Shown: positions 17,707 to 27,737 of the stretch, in pieces | Position numbering within the stretch: position 1 is the stretch's first letter | How the letters are laid out: every line of letters starts with the position of its first letter | Assembly (NCBI RefSeq): GCF_001757355.1 | Contig: NZ_MINO01000038.1 | Span: 1 to 35,300 of the forward strand | Source of the DNA: Sphingobium phenoxybenzoativorans | GTDB lineage: Bacteria; Pseudomonadota; Alphaproteobacteria; Sphingomonadales; Sphingomonadaceae | Direction of reading: 5' to 3' | Length of the DNA stretch: 35,300 nucleotides | Notes under the pieces: model-generated | The model's input: the letters and a program-made list of their open reading frames with translations, nothing else | Database searches by the model: none | What the model was told of the DNA's origin: nothing | Translations under genes and position numbers: made by a program

Positions 17707-20361
17707 ATGATTTTCACCCGTTCGCTGGCGATGCTGTCGCTTGCCGCCGCCCCGCTTGCGCTCGCCACCGCGTCCATCGCCAACGCCCAGACCGGCGACG
17801 GCCCAGCGCCCAGCGTCACCACGCAATTGCCGCGCGGCGTCGTGCCGACCCATTATGCGATCACCGTCACGCCCAATGCGGAGAAGCTGAGCTTCACGGG
17901 AACGGTCGCCATCGATGTGACCATCGCGCAGGCGCAGGACATATTGACGCTGAACGCCGCCGACCTGACCATCGGCGCGGTGTCGATCACGCCGGCCAAG
18001 GGCAAGGCGATGACCGGAAAGGCGACGGTGAACGCGACGGACCAGATAGCCGCATTCGATTTCGGCAAACCGCTGGCACCGGGCAAATATGTGCTGGAAA
18101 TCGCCTATTCCGGGATCATCAACACGCAGGCGAACGGGCTGTTCGCGCTCGACTATCAGGATAATGGCGGGGCGCAGAAGCGCGCGCTGTTCACGCAGTT
18201 CGAGGCGCCCGACGCCCGCCGCTTCGTGCCGAGCTGGGATGAGCCGAGCTACAAGGCGACGTTCGACCTGACCGCCATCGTGCCCAAGGGGCAGCTTGCG
18301 GTCGGCAACATGCCCGTGAAGGCGACGAAGGAGCTGGCCGACGGCACAACGCAGGTGACGTTCGGCACGACGCCGAAAATGTCGTCCTACCTGCTGTTCT
18401 TCGGCATGGGCGAACTGGACCGCGCAACGAAGATGGCGGGCGCGACCGAGGTCGGCGTCGTCACCGGCAGGGGCAATACCGGCAAGGCGCAACTGGCGCT
18501 GGATGCGTCGGCGGAAATCCTGCCCTGGTTCAACGATTATTTCGGCACCCCCTTCCCCCTGCCCAAGCTCGACAATGTGGCGGGTCCGGGACAGAGCCAG
18601 TTCTTCTCCGCGATGGAAAATTGGGGCGCGATCTTCACCTTCGAGCGCGCGCTGCTGGTCGATCCCAAATTCACGACCGAGGCGGAACGGCGGCGCATCT
18701 ATGAGATTGTCGCGCATGAAATGGCGCATCAGTGGTTCGGCGATCTGGTCACGATGGCATGGTGGGACGATCTGTGGCTGAATGAAGGCTTTGCAAGCTG
18801 GATGGCGACGAAGGTCAGCGCGACGCTGCAGCCGCAGTGGGAAATGCTGCTGACCCGGATCGACGGGCGCGAACTGGCGATGAGCCTGGACGCGTTCAAG
18901 ACCACGCATCCGGTCGTGCAGAAGATCAACACCGTCGAGCAGGTCAATCAGGCGTTCGACAGCATCACCTACCAGAAGGGCGAGGCGGTCATCACCATGC
19001 TGGAAGCCTTTGCCGGGGACGCGGTGTGGAAGGAAGGCATCCGCGCCTATATGAAGTCCCACGCCTATGGCAACACGCAGACCGACGACCTGTGGAAAGC
19101 GGTCGAGGGCGCGGGAGCCAAGGGCCTGGTCAGCATCGCCCATAATTATACGAGCCAGCCGGGCATTCCGCTGGTCAAGGTCGACAGCGCGTCCTGCAAG
19201 GGCGGTGTCACGACGCTGACGCTGAGCCAGGGCGAGTTCAGCCGCGACGACAAGGACAAGACGCCGCAATCCTGGCATGTGCCGGTGATGGCGCAGACCG
19301 TCGGCGGGGAGGTGAAGCGCCTGATCCTGAACGGCAAGGCGTCGCTGGAGCTGCCCGGATGCGGGGCCTATGTCATCAATGCCGGTCAGTCGGGCTATTA
19401 TCGCTCGCTCTATCCCGCGGCGAACATCACCGCGCTGGCCAAGAATTTCGCGCAGGTGCCGTCGATCGACCAGCTTGGCCTGCTGGCGGATAACTGGCAG
19501 CTTGGGCAGGCGGGGTATCAGCCGATCGGCCTGTCGCTCGACCTGATCGACGCCGTGCCGGCCAATGCAAGCCCGGCGGTGCTGGCCGCCCTGCCCCAAT
19601 ATCTGAAGGCGAGCCGCGACATATTGGAGGGAGACGCCAAGGGTCAGGCGAAGGCGGCGGCCTATGCGTCGAAGAAGCTGACGCCGATGCTGAGCGCGAT
19701 CGGCTATGACGCGAAGGCGGGCGAGGGACCGCAGGTGCCGCTGCTGCGTCAGGCGCTGGTCGAGACGCTGGGGGCGATTGGCGACGCCACCGTGCGCGCC
19801 GAGGCGGATCGCCGGTTCGCGGCGCTGGCCACTGACCCGGCGGCGCTGGACGGGCCGTTGAAGAATGTCTGGCTGACCATCATCGCGATCAATGCGACGC
19901 CGGAAACGTGGGACAGGCTGCGCGCCATGGCCAACAAAGCGCCGAGCCAGTTGGAAAAGAGCCAGCTCTTCGCCCTGCTGGGCAAGGCGAAGGATGATGC
20001 GCTGGCGCAGAAGGCGCTGGACCTGGCGCTGACCGACGAACCGGGCAAGACGACGAGCGCGGCGATCATCGCGGCGGTCGGCACCGGCCACAGCATGATG
20101 GCGGTGGATTTCGTGCTGGCGCACCGGACGCAATATGAAGCGCTGATCGACGTATCGGCGCGGTCGCAGGCGGTGGCGCGGCTGGGCAATAATTCCGCCG
20201 ACCCGGCGATGGCGGACAAGCTGGACGGTTACGCCACGCAGTTTCTGACGCCGGAATCGCGCAAGGTGGTGGACCGCAGCATCGCGTCGATCAGGGCGCG
20301 CGCCGAAACCCGCGCACGGTTGAAGCCTGCCGTCGCGGCGTGGATCGCGAAGAAGCGTTGA
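17707..20361 (+). CDS. M1 family metallo-aminopeptidase, exported
   Basis: This is a zinc aminopeptidase that removes N-terminal residues from peptides, probably in the periplasm. I chose ATG 17707, which yields a clear signal peptide (MIFTRSLAML...ASIANAQ, cleavage near residue 27); the frame opens 14 codons earlier. The 884-residue product has the substrate-binding exopeptidase motif SAMEN (301-305), the zinc motif HEMAH (337-341) with the third ligand Glu360 in WLNEGFASW, catalytic Tyr422, and the C-terminal helical ERAP1-like domain (from about 510). Length is normal for the family. It converges with the phytase gene, and a shared hairpin separates them. Confidence 0.95.
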   Translation: MIFTRSLAMLSLAAAPLALATASIANAQTGDGPAPSVTTQLPRGVVPTHYAITVTPNAEKLSFTGTVAIDVTIAQAQDILTLNAADLTIGAVSITPAKGKAMTGKATVNATDQIAAFDFGKPLAPGKYVLEIAYSGIINTQANGLFALDYQDNGGAQKRALFTQFEAPDARRFVPSWDEPSYKATFDLTAIVPKGQLAVGNMPVKATKELADGTTQVTFGTTPKMSSYLLFFGMGELDRATKMAGATEVGVVTGRGNTGKAQLALDASAEILPWFNDYFGTPFPLPKLDNVAGPGQSQFFSAMENWGAIFTFERALLVDPKFTTEAERRRIYEIVAHEMAHQWFGDLVTMAWWDDLWLNEGFASWMATKVSATLQPQWEMLLTRIDGRELAMSLDAFKTTHPVVQKINTVEQVNQAFDSITYQKGEAVITMLEAFAGDAVWKEGIRAYMKSHAYGNTQTDDLWKAVEGAGAKGLVSIAHNYTSQPGIPLVKVDSASCKGGVTTLTLSQGEFSRDDKDKTPQSWHVPVMAQTVGGEVKRLILNGKASLELPGCGAYVINAGQSGYYRSLYPAANITALAKNFAQVPSIDQLGLLADNWQLGQAGYQPIGLSLDLIDAVPANASPAVLAALPQYLKASRDILEGDAKGQAKAAAYASKKLTPMLSAIGYDAKAGEGPQVPLLRQALVETLGAIGDATVRAEADRRFAALATDPAALDGPLKNVWLTIIAINATPETWDRLRAMANKAPSQLEKSQLFALLGKAKDDALAQKALDLALTDEPGKTTSAAIIAAVGTGHSMMAVDFVLAHRTQYEALIDVSARSQAVARLGNNSADPAMADKLDGYATQFLTPESRKVVDRSIASIRARAETRARLKPAVAAWIAKKR

Positions 20362-20401
20362 AAAAAGCCCCCTGCCCCGCCTGACACAATTGGGCGGGGC
20401 A
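20361..20401. terminator. Hairpin terminator shared by convergent M1 and phytase genes
   Basis: TGCCCCGCC (20073-style stem, located at 20373-20381) pairs perfectly with GGCGGGGCA (20393-20401) around an 11-nt loop. On the minus strand it is followed after GGGGGC by TTTTTT (20366-20361), which suits termination of the phytase transcript. On the plus strand no T-tract follows closely. Confidence 0.6.
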
Positions 20402-20423
20402 ACGGCATCGGTTTAAATGCGCC

Positions 20424-21488
20424 TTATTGTATGCCGACGGCCGCCTTGATGTCGTCCCAGGCGAGCAGTTTGAAATTCTGCGCATGGGGGGCGTTGTCGC
20501 CATCCTGCGCGACGAAAAGCCCGCCCGGATAGTCCGGACCGAAATCGCCCTGCACCAGTTCGATGCCGTCCGTATCGCTGGTGCCGCCAAATTTGCCGTC
20601 GACGATGCGGAAGCGCCCGGCATAATCGCCAGCGGGCAAACGGTAGAGGGTGAAGGCGTTGTCGCCCTGGCTGGACGCGATCAGATAGCCGCCATTGGCG
20701 CCGTCCGAGGCGATGGCGAGGCCTTCGCTGTCGGCGACCAGTATCTTGCTGTCCACCGTCGCGAAACGAACCGGCGCGGGCTGGGCCTGCGTGAGGTCGA
20801 AACGCCAGATCGCGACATCCTCCTCCGAGACATAGAGCTGGCTGGTGCGGTCGTCGATCACGCAGCCTTCGGAGAGCGTTGCGTTCGTCATCTCCCGGCT
20901 GGCCGCGATGGCGGGCGTGGCCCCGGACAGGTCGAGCGTCATGTCGACGATCTTGCCGGGTTTGATGACGACCACGGCATGCATCGCGCCGCCGATGACG
21001 CCCATGCAGAAGCCATAGGCCTCCCCCGTCCCCACCGGCAGGGTGCCGAGACGGGTCAGCGCCGCGCTTGCCGGATCGAGCGTGAACAGCGCCAGCTTCG
21101 CCTGCATCCTGTCCGTCCGGTCGCTGGCTGCGACGAGGATAGAGGGCTTGCCGTTGACGCTCACACCTTCGCGCAGGTCGATATTGTTGATCGCCCCGGC
21201 GGGCAGGAAGGATTTCTTCGCGCCATCCAGACCATAGACATAGATGCCGGCCTTCTTGTCCGTGCCGATGACTAGGCTCGCCTTCGGATCGGCAGCGTTG
21301 CGCCAGATGGCCGGATCGTCGGCCGCATCGTCCATGACGGTGCCGACCGGCTCCGTCTCGCCCCGCGCCGTCACCGAAACGGCGGGGGCGGCATTGGCGA
21401 TGCGCTGTTCGACCGGGATTTCCTTTTCACCCGTAGCCGCGCAAGCGGAAAGGGCGATCAGCGCGCCGGGGATCATGATCTTACGCAT
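20424..21488 (-). CDS. Beta-propeller phytase (3-phytase), lipoprotein
   Basis: This is a predicted calcium-dependent phytase that releases phosphate from inositol hexakisphosphate. The 354-residue product has a lipoprotein signal (MRKIMIPGALIALSACAATG, with the lipobox LSAC and Cys16). Propeller motifs are recognisable in order: DAADDPAIW, GTDKKAGIYVYGLDG, NNIDLREG, ASDRTD, EGCVIDD with LYVSEEDVAIWRF, DSEGLAI, SSQGDNAFTLY and GTSDTDGIEL. These Asp/Glu-rich turns form the calcium sites in the family. The start codon shares one base with the TonB-receptor stop (TGATG), so translation is coupled. The gene lies behind a Pho box. Anchoring should be to the inner leaflet of the outer membrane or beyond. 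Confidence 0.94.
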   Translation of the reverse strand: MRKIMIPGALIALSACAATGEKEIPVEQRIANAAPAVSVTARGETEPVGTVMDDAADDPAIWRNAADPKASLVIGTDKKAGIYVYGLDGAKKSFLPAGAINNIDLREGVSVNGKPSILVAASDRTDRMQAKLALFTLDPASAALTRLGTLPVGTGEAYGFCMGVIGGAMHAVVVIKPGKIVDMTLDLSGATPAIAASREMTNATLSEGCVIDDRTSQLYVSEEDVAIWRFDLTQAQPAPVRFATVDSKILVADSEGLAIASDGANGGYLIASSQGDNAFTLYRLPAGDYAGRFRIVDGKFGGTSDTDGIELVQGDFGPDYPGGLFVAQDGDNAPHAQNFKLLAWDDIKAAVGIQ

Positions 21489-24313
21489 CAGAAGCTCGCC
21501 GTGATGCCGAATTTCGCCGTCCAGTTATACTGTTCATATTGCAGCAGACGGCGGGCGCCGGCGAAATTCTGATAGGCGAAATAGGGAGCGTCCGTCACAT
21601 TGATCCATTCGGCGAACAGCCGCACGCCCGGAACGATCCGGTATTTGGCCGACAGGTCGAGCTGGAAGTGGTTCGACACATAGCGGTCCTGATCCGCCTC
21701 ATCGCCCAGTTCGTCGAGATATTTGTCGCGATAGGTGCCCGCCGCGCGCAGCGAGAGCGGACCCTTCTCATAGCCCAGCACCACGTTGAACGTGTTCTTT
21801 GACGACGCCATCAGCGGAATGCGGCGCGGATCGGTCGCGTCGCCATCGATAAACACCGTGCCCTTGGCGTCCGTATAGGTGTAGTTGAGGTTCAGTAGCA
21901 GGCCATCGAACGGCGCAGGCAGGAAGCTGAACACCTGGCTGTAGGACAGTTCCAGACCCTTGATCTTCGCCGTGTCGCCATTGATGAAGCTGGTCAGCTC
22001 CTCATAGTCGATGCCGTAGATGGTGCCCGGCGTCGTCGTCCGCTGCGTGACGACAAAATCCTTGATCGATTTCCAGAACACGCCGCCGGTCAGCGCTGCA
22101 TTTGTGCCGAAATACCATTCGGCCGAGGCGTCCAGGTTCCACGCGCTGTAGGGCTTCAGATCGGGGTTGCCGACCGACGCCTCCAGATCCTCGTTGATAT
22201 CCAGGCGCGGCGCGAGGTTGGACAGCTTGGGCCGCACGATGCTCTTCGAACCGCCGAGACGGAACACCAGGTTGCGAACCGGCTCGTAGCGGACCGTCAG
22301 GCTGGGCAGCCAGTCGGTATAGTTGCGGCGCGTTCTGGTCGGCGTGACGAATACGCTATCCTCGTCCAGTTCCTCGCCCAGATATTCCTGCCCTTCCTCG
22401 ACGAACTGGGTGAGCTTGGCGTTGATGACGTTGCGCGTCTTTTCCATGCGCACGCCGCCGATCACCCGCACCGTCTCACTGTCCCATCGGCCGAGCAGAT
22501 AGGCCGCGACGATGTCCTCCTTCACCGAATAGTCGGAGGTGTTGGAATTGATCATCGTGTCGATGGCGTTGAGTTCGAAATTATCCTGGTTCCGGTAGAA
22601 GAAATCCGTAGGACCAGTGTGGCTTGGCAGCGGCAATATGTCGGCGATGCGGTAGGTCTGGCCGCCAAGAACGTCGTTCAGGCTATAGTCGCCGTCATAA
22701 TCATCATAGACGTCCGCCTGCAGATCGTAGGATTTTTCGCGCCAGCGCGCCTTTGCGCCCGCCTGCATGGTGAAGGTGCCGCCGTTCATTGCGAAGGCGC
22801 GGGAGATGTCGCCCTTCACCGTATATTCGCGATCCCGGGAATCGGAGAGGGTCGTGCGCTCCAGCTCGTTGAAGCCGTAATTTTCCGGGTCGAGGAAATC
22901 GGCGGTGTTGCCGGAGACGGTGTAGGCGGGTTTGCGCGGGTTGGTGTAGTCGAAGTCGATATCGACGCCGTCCTCCTCAAACCGCGCGCGGAAACGGGTG
23001 GGGTCGATCGAGCCATTCTCGCGCTCGCTCGCCTCCGACCAGCTACCGGAATAGGTCATTTTCCACGGGCCGGTTTCGGTCGTGCCGCCAAGGGTCAGCG
23101 ACTTGATGCGCTGCTTCTCATAGCGGTCCTTCATGCGGCGGCGGACCTCGATCCGGCCATCTTCGTCGGAGAAGGACGCGCCCGTGGAGGTGGTCGCCGC
23201 CGGATCAATCTCATCCTCGTCGAGGATGAAGATCACGTCGCCGCGATATTCCTGATCGGTGAACTGGCTGTAGAGGCCGCGGGCGTAGAGCTTGGTCGTG
23301 TCGCTGGGCTGCCAGTCGAGGCTGAGCGATCCGCCGATACGCTCACGGGCGACGTCATAATCGCGATATTGCAGCTCGCGGGCGAAGGCGTTGCCGTCAT
23401 CCTCATCCCAGTCGGCCGCCTCGATATTGTCGGACTCGAACTTGCGCTTGTAGTAGCTGGCGCCACCGGCGATCCCGAAATTGTCGCTGAGCCGCGTCGA
23501 AAAGTCGAAGCTGCCCTTCGGCGTCAGCTTTTCGGAATAATCGTTATAGCTGCCCTCCAGCTTGACCGAATACAGGTCCTTCTTGCGGTCGAAGGCGCTG
23601 ACGGTGTTGATCTCAATCGATGCGCCGATCGTGTCGCCATCCATGTCCGGCGTGAGCGACTTCTTGACCTCGATCGATTCGATCAGTTCGGCCGGGATCA
23701 CGTCCAGCGCGACGGAGCGGACGTCGCTTTCCGGGGCCGGGACGCGGGTGCCGTTGATCGACGCGGCGTTGAGTTCCGGGTCCAGGCCGCGGACGGAGAC
23801 AAAGCGTCCCTCGCCCTGATCGTTGAGGATGTTGAGGCCCGGCAGGCGACGGAGCGATTCCGCCACATTCTGATCCGGGAACTGGCCGATGGCGTCGCGG
23901 GTCAGGACGCTTTCCACGCCGTCGGCGGCGCGCTGACGCGAGAGGGTCGAGGCCTGGTTGGCGATCTGGCCAACGACGATGATCGAGGCGTCAATGTCCG
24001 AGCCGATCTGAATATTGGTCGTGACAGTGCCCGTCTGCGGCACGGTGACGGTGGTGGTCACGACATCAGCGCCGACATAGCGCGTTTCGATCGTGTAGGT
24101 GCCGGCGGGAACGTCAGGGAAGCGGTAGCTGCCATCGCGGCCAGCCTCGGCTATGCGGTTCAGCTCGACGATGCGCAGTTGGGCGCTCTGCAGCGCGCGC
24201 GTGCCGGTGCCGTCAGATACGGTTCCGGCGATGGTTCCGGCAAGCGCCGAGGCAGGCAGAAGCAAGGCAAGGGCGATTGCGGCGCGGCTGGCGCCGGAAA
24301 TAAGGCTGATCAT
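21488..24313 (-). CDS. TonB-dependent outer-membrane receptor, probably for phytate or its products
   Basis: The 941-residue protein has a signal peptide (cleavage near ASALA, residue 25). A carboxypeptidase-regulatory-like domain follows (about 26-105, GTIAGTVSDGTG ... DGSYRFPDVPAGTYTIETRY). The plug comes next (about 115-240: ESVLTRDAIGQFPDQNVAES, RFVSVRGLDPELNAASINGT). The remainder is a 22-stranded-type barrel ending with the aromatic C-terminus ITASF. Transport is energised by TonB-ExbBD, whose genes are not here. The one-base overlap with the phytase gene and the upstream Pho box point to inositol-phosphate uptake, as in other TonB receptor-phytase pairs. The substrate is inferred from context only. 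Confidence 0.93.
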   Translation of the reverse strand: MISLISGASRAAIALALLLPASALAGTIAGTVSDGTGTRALQSAQLRIVELNRIAEAGRDGSYRFPDVPAGTYTIETRYVGADVVTTTVTVPQTGTVTTNIQIGSDIDASIIVVGQIANQASTLSRQRAADGVESVLTRDAIGQFPDQNVAESLRRLPGLNILNDQGEGRFVSVRGLDPELNAASINGTRVPAPESDVRSVALDVIPAELIESIEVKKSLTPDMDGDTIGASIEINTVSAFDRKKDLYSVKLEGSYNDYSEKLTPKGSFDFSTRLSDNFGIAGGASYYKRKFESDNIEAADWDEDDGNAFARELQYRDYDVARERIGGSLSLDWQPSDTTKLYARGLYSQFTDQEYRGDVIFILDEDEIDPAATTSTGASFSDEDGRIEVRRRMKDRYEKQRIKSLTLGGTTETGPWKMTYSGSWSEASERENGSIDPTRFRARFEEDGVDIDFDYTNPRKPAYTVSGNTADFLDPENYGFNELERTTLSDSRDREYTVKGDISRAFAMNGGTFTMQAGAKARWREKSYDLQADVYDDYDGDYSLNDVLGGQTYRIADILPLPSHTGPTDFFYRNQDNFELNAIDTMINSNTSDYSVKEDIVAAYLLGRWDSETVRVIGGVRMEKTRNVINAKLTQFVEEGQEYLGEELDEDSVFVTPTRTRRNYTDWLPSLTVRYEPVRNLVFRLGGSKSIVRPKLSNLAPRLDINEDLEASVGNPDLKPYSAWNLDASAEWYFGTNAALTGGVFWKSIKDFVVTQRTTTPGTIYGIDYEELTSFINGDTAKIKGLELSYSQVFSFLPAPFDGLLLNLNYTYTDAKGTVFIDGDATDPRRIPLMASSKNTFNVVLGYEKGPLSLRAAGTYRDKYLDELGDEADQDRYVSNHFQLDLSAKYRIVPGVRLFAEWINVTDAPYFAYQNFAGARRLLQYEQYNWTAKFGITASF

Positions 24314-24402
24314 TATGAGGCTCCCCTGATGAGTTGGGGCAGCCCCTGTCAGCCTTAGCTTACGGCTTCATGGCCAAACGGTTACGCATCCGTTGCGGTT
24401 TC

Positions 24403-24420
24403 ACGACAGGAATATGACTG
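24403..24420 (-). promoter_or_regulatory. Pho box upstream of the TonB receptor-phytase operon
   Basis: The minus-strand sequence CAGTCATATTCCTGTCGT matches the PhoB consensus (two TGTCA-type half sites 11 bp apart) at 14 of 18 positions. It lies 90 bp upstream of the receptor ATG, in the 116-bp gap after the OPT gene. A clear -10 element was not recognised. The location before a phytase operon makes PhoB control likely. Confidence 0.7.
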
Positions 24421-24429
24421 CCGTCCCCA

Positions 24430-26391
24430 TCAAAGAGGACGCGACGCCATTTTCCGCACCGCGCGGTACAGCAGGGCGATCACTGTCGCGAAGGCGAAGA
24501 TCGCCAGCGGCACGCTCCAGGCATATTCCTCCACCAGCGCCAGCGGCGTATCGCTGTCCGTGGCGGCGACGATGCCGGCGAAGGTGACGCCGAACAGGCT
24601 TTCGCCGACAATGAAGCCGGTCGCCATCAGCACGCCCATGCGCTCGGCAAATTCCGGGTTCTCCGACCGCGCGGCCCAGCGATTATAGAAGGTGCCGATC
24701 ACCGCGCCGATCGGGATCAGCAGGGTAAGAGCCATCGGCAGATAGATGCCCATGCCGACGGCCAGCGGCGGCAGGCGCATCTTGCCGGTCTTGCCCAGAA
24801 GCTCGTCGATGATGACCACGACAACGCCGATGGCCGCGCCGACGCCGATGAGGCCCCAGTCGAGATCGCCCTCCAGCACGCCCTTCGCCAGTGCGGAGAT
24901 CAACGCTGCCTGCGGCGCGGGCAGCGCGTTGACGCCAGCGCCGGGTGCACCGGAGAAGCCGAAGGCGCTGTTGAGCAGGCCAAGCACTGGCGGGATCACC
25001 AGCGAGCCGAAGATAACGCCCAGCACCAGCGCCAATTGCTGTTTCCAGGGGGTCGCACCGACCAACTGGCCGGTCTTGAGATCCTGAAGATTGTCGTTGG
25101 AAATGGTGGCGACGCCAAAGACGATAGCCGTCACGAACAAGGCATAGGCGACCAGCGCCCTGCCCCGTTCGGGATCGCCGCCGGAGCCGTACAGCGCGGC
25201 GAGAAGCAGAGCAGCGCCGAGGACGGCAAGGATGCCGACGCCGGAGATCGGGCTGTTCGACGCGCCGATAAGGCCCGCCATATAGCCGCAGACCGAAGCG
25301 ATCACGATGCCCGCGATCAGGATATAGACAAGGGTCGCCGCGATCACCGGCACCAGATGTTCAGCGATCGGTCCGCCGTCCACGAAGGACCAGAGCAGAA
25401 TCGCAATCGGGATCAGCGAGGCGAGGATGGTGCCGCCGACAATGCTGATCGGAAGGTCCCGCTCGGTGAGTTCCAGGATGCCGACACCGCCCTTGCGCAC
25501 CTGCGCCGCGGCGATGGCCGATCGGATGCCGGAAATGATCGGCCCCAATATCTTGAGCAGGGTCCAGATCGCCGCGACGCCAATGGTGCCCGCGCCGATG
25601 AAGCGCGCCTGCGAACGGAAAGCTGTGCCGACCAGTTCATTGAGCGCCGCGCCCGACGACAGCGGCGCGGTGAGATAGGGCACGATACCGACCCAGCTTA
25701 TCAGCAGGCCGACGAACATCGCCGCGCCCACGGACAGGCCAACGAGATGGCCGACGCCGATCAGCGCCATGGAGAAGCTGGTCGAGACGCTGGACGCGCC
25801 GCTGCCGAAACGGAAGAAGGTCGCCGCCTCCTCCGCCAGAATGCGGGTCTTGGCGATGATGGCGAAGGCGGCCGAGGCGACCGAGCTCATCAGGATAGCG
25901 GCAAGGCCGCGGGCGTTTTCCGCCTGCCCCTCGCGCGATCCCGCGCCGACCTTCAGCACTTCGGCGGCGGCGACGCCCTCCGGATAGGGGAGGTCCGATC
26001 CGGTGATGAGCGCGCGGCGCAGCGGCACCGAATACATGACGCCCAATATGCCGCCGAGACCACAGACGAACACGCTGGTCCAGTAGGGGAAGCCCGTCCA
26101 CCAGCCGACGATGATGAGGCCGGGCAGCACGAAGATGATCGCAGAGAGCGTCCCGGCAGCCGAGGCGATCGTCTGGACGATATTATTCTCCAGGATCGTC
26201 GAACCGGAAAAGAAGCGCAGGATCGCCATCGAAATGACGGCGGCGGGAATGGAAGTGGCGAAGGTGAGACCGATCTTCAGCCCCAGATAGACGTTCGCCG
26301 CCGTGAACAGCAGGGTGATGAGCGCGCCCAATATGATGCCGCGCAGGGTGAGTTCCGCCATTGGCGCGGCCGGACCGGTCGATGTCGTCAT
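24430..26391 (-). CDS. OPT family oligopeptide transporter
   Basis: The 653-residue protein is almost wholly hydrophobic, with about 14-16 membrane segments. Recognisable OPT blocks are LRGIILGALITLLFTAANVY with LGLKIGLTFATSIPAAVI near the N-terminus, NNIVQTIASAAGTLSAIIFV (about 69-88), and DLPYPEGVAAAEVL (about 133-146), the bacterial OPT/YSL-like signature. OPT proteins take up small peptides or metal chelates by proton symport across the inner membrane. The neighbouring peptidase genes favour peptides, but this is inference. It is upstream of, and co-directional with, the TonB receptor gene, which has its own Pho box. Confidence 0.9.
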   Translation of the reverse strand: MTTSTGPAAPMAELTLRGIILGALITLLFTAANVYLGLKIGLTFATSIPAAVISMAILRFFSGSTILENNIVQTIASAAGTLSAIIFVLPGLIIVGWWTGFPYWTSVFVCGLGGILGVMYSVPLRRALITGSDLPYPEGVAAAEVLKVGAGSREGQAENARGLAAILMSSVASAAFAIIAKTRILAEEAATFFRFGSGASSVSTSFSMALIGVGHLVGLSVGAAMFVGLLISWVGIVPYLTAPLSSGAALNELVGTAFRSQARFIGAGTIGVAAIWTLLKILGPIISGIRSAIAAAQVRKGGVGILELTERDLPISIVGGTILASLIPIAILLWSFVDGGPIAEHLVPVIAATLVYILIAGIVIASVCGYMAGLIGASNSPISGVGILAVLGAALLLAALYGSGGDPERGRALVAYALFVTAIVFGVATISNDNLQDLKTGQLVGATPWKQQLALVLGVIFGSLVIPPVLGLLNSAFGFSGAPGAGVNALPAPQAALISALAKGVLEGDLDWGLIGVGAAIGVVVVIIDELLGKTGKMRLPPLAVGMGIYLPMALTLLIPIGAVIGTFYNRWAARSENPEFAERMGVLMATGFIVGESLFGVTFAGIVAATDSDTPLALVEEYAWSVPLAIFAFATVIALLYRAVRKMASRPL

Positions 26392-26519
26392 GAATGTTCC
26401 GCCTGACTGTCCACGGTCCGCTGACGGCCGCGAAATATTATTACCTACGCCTGTTCTAATCGAAAAGTCTGCCGCTGACTATGACTGAAATTCACCGGGG
26501 CGAACAGGGGGTGAAAGGG

Positions 26520-27431
26520 TCATCGTCCCGGAACAGAATCCCGATGCAGGAGGGCAGTGATCGCAATGCCCGCAAATATCAGCAGCATGCCCGCCAGATG
26601 ATAGCCATGCAGCGGTTCGCCCAGCAGCAGCGCCGCCAGCCCCGCGCCGAACAGCGGCATCAGCCCGATCGTCTGCCCCGCGCGCGCCGCGCCAATCTGC
26701 TCCACCGCCGAATTGAACAGGAAATAGGCGATCACCGATGGCAGCAGCGCGACATAGACAAAGGCGCCGATGACGGCGGGCCGCCATTCCATCCGGGCGA
26801 TTTCCTGCCATTCGCTAAGCATCAGGGGGAACATCGCCAGGGCGGCGATCAGGAAGGTGACGAGCAGGAAGCTGAGCTGAGTGACCGGCGGGCGGACGCT
26901 CAGCAGGCTGGTATAGACTGCCCAGCCGAACACGGCGCACAGGATCAGCACGTCGCCAAAGCCCAGATGCAGCGCCGCCAGCACGGCAAGGTCGGCGCGG
27001 ATCACGACAATCGCAACGCCTATGGTCGACAGGAGAACCCCGGCGACCTGCCAGACGCCGGCGCGCCGGCGGAAGAACAGCGCGTCGCAAACCAGCACGA
27101 GCGCGGGGATCGCCGCCTGCAACAACAGGCCATTAGTCGCCGTCGTATAATGCAGCCCCCAATAGAGAAAGCCGTTGAACCCGGCCACGCCGACAAGGCC
27201 GAGCAGCAGCAGCATCCTCCAGCCCGCCACGATAGCGGCGCGATCCCGCGCAAGCGCGCGCCAGGCGAAAGGCAGCAGGAACAGAAATGCGCCGGTCCAG
27301 CGCACAAAGGCCAATGTGAAAGGCGGAATATCATCCCGCACCGCGCGCGCGACGATGGTGTTTCCCGCCCAGAAAAGCATGACCAGCGCCAGCATGGCGT
27401 AGGCCCGGACCATTTTTGAAGATGGGGTCAT
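26520..27431 (-). CDS. DMT superfamily (EamA) transporter
   Basis: The 303-residue product has ten predicted membrane segments arranged as two EamA repeats (about 10-140 and 155-295). Typical motifs are FWAGNTIVARAV near the N-terminus, FVRWTGAFLFLLPFAW, and in the second half LPSVIAYFLFNSAVEQIGAA and LMPLFGAGLAALLLGE. Such proteins export amino acids, nucleosides or other small metabolites; the substrate cannot be predicted. It lies downstream of tRNA-Thr and 128 bp upstream of the OPT gene start is its own stop, so the order on the minus strand is tRNA, DMT, OPT. Confidence 0.9.
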   Translation of the reverse strand: MTPSSKMVRAYAMLALVMLFWAGNTIVARAVRDDIPPFTLAFVRWTGAFLFLLPFAWRALARDRAAIVAGWRMLLLLGLVGVAGFNGFLYWGLHYTTATNGLLLQAAIPALVLVCDALFFRRRAGVWQVAGVLLSTIGVAIVVIRADLAVLAALHLGFGDVLILCAVFGWAVYTSLLSVRPPVTQLSFLLVTFLIAALAMFPLMLSEWQEIARMEWRPAVIGAFVYVALLPSVIAYFLFNSAVEQIGAARAGQTIGLMPLFGAGLAALLLGEPLHGYHLAGMLLIFAGIAITALLHRDSVPGR

Positions 27432-27542
27432 GCAAACGCCTTAAGCAAAAGCCGGGCCGGTGGCGACGGCGAAAGCGGCGCGGCAGGCAAAAGGAGGCAG
27501 GGCCTACCCCGGTAACGCGGGAAGAGAATATATCGGGAAAAA

Positions 27543-27617
<75 letters not shown>

Positions 27618-27737
27618 ATACCATTTTTCGGGTGCGGGGAGCCTGCCCCGGACGCCGGAAGCGGGCCTATGGCCCCGGTGCATCCCCATTGTCAAGGCGG
27701 CTTGCCGGGATGGCGCGGATTTCGCTAGGGTTTTGCA

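Noticed and set aside
17266..20133. A 955-codon minus-strand open frame opposite the M1 aminopeptidase
   Set aside because: It is rich in Arg/His/Gln with no domain, lies fully antisense to a gene with complete catalytic motifs, and is the usual long shadow in high-GC DNA.
22619..24358. A 579-codon plus-strand open frame opposite the TonB receptor
   Set aside because: No recognisable motif, antisense to a clear receptor with plug and barrel motifs; codon-position GC shadow.
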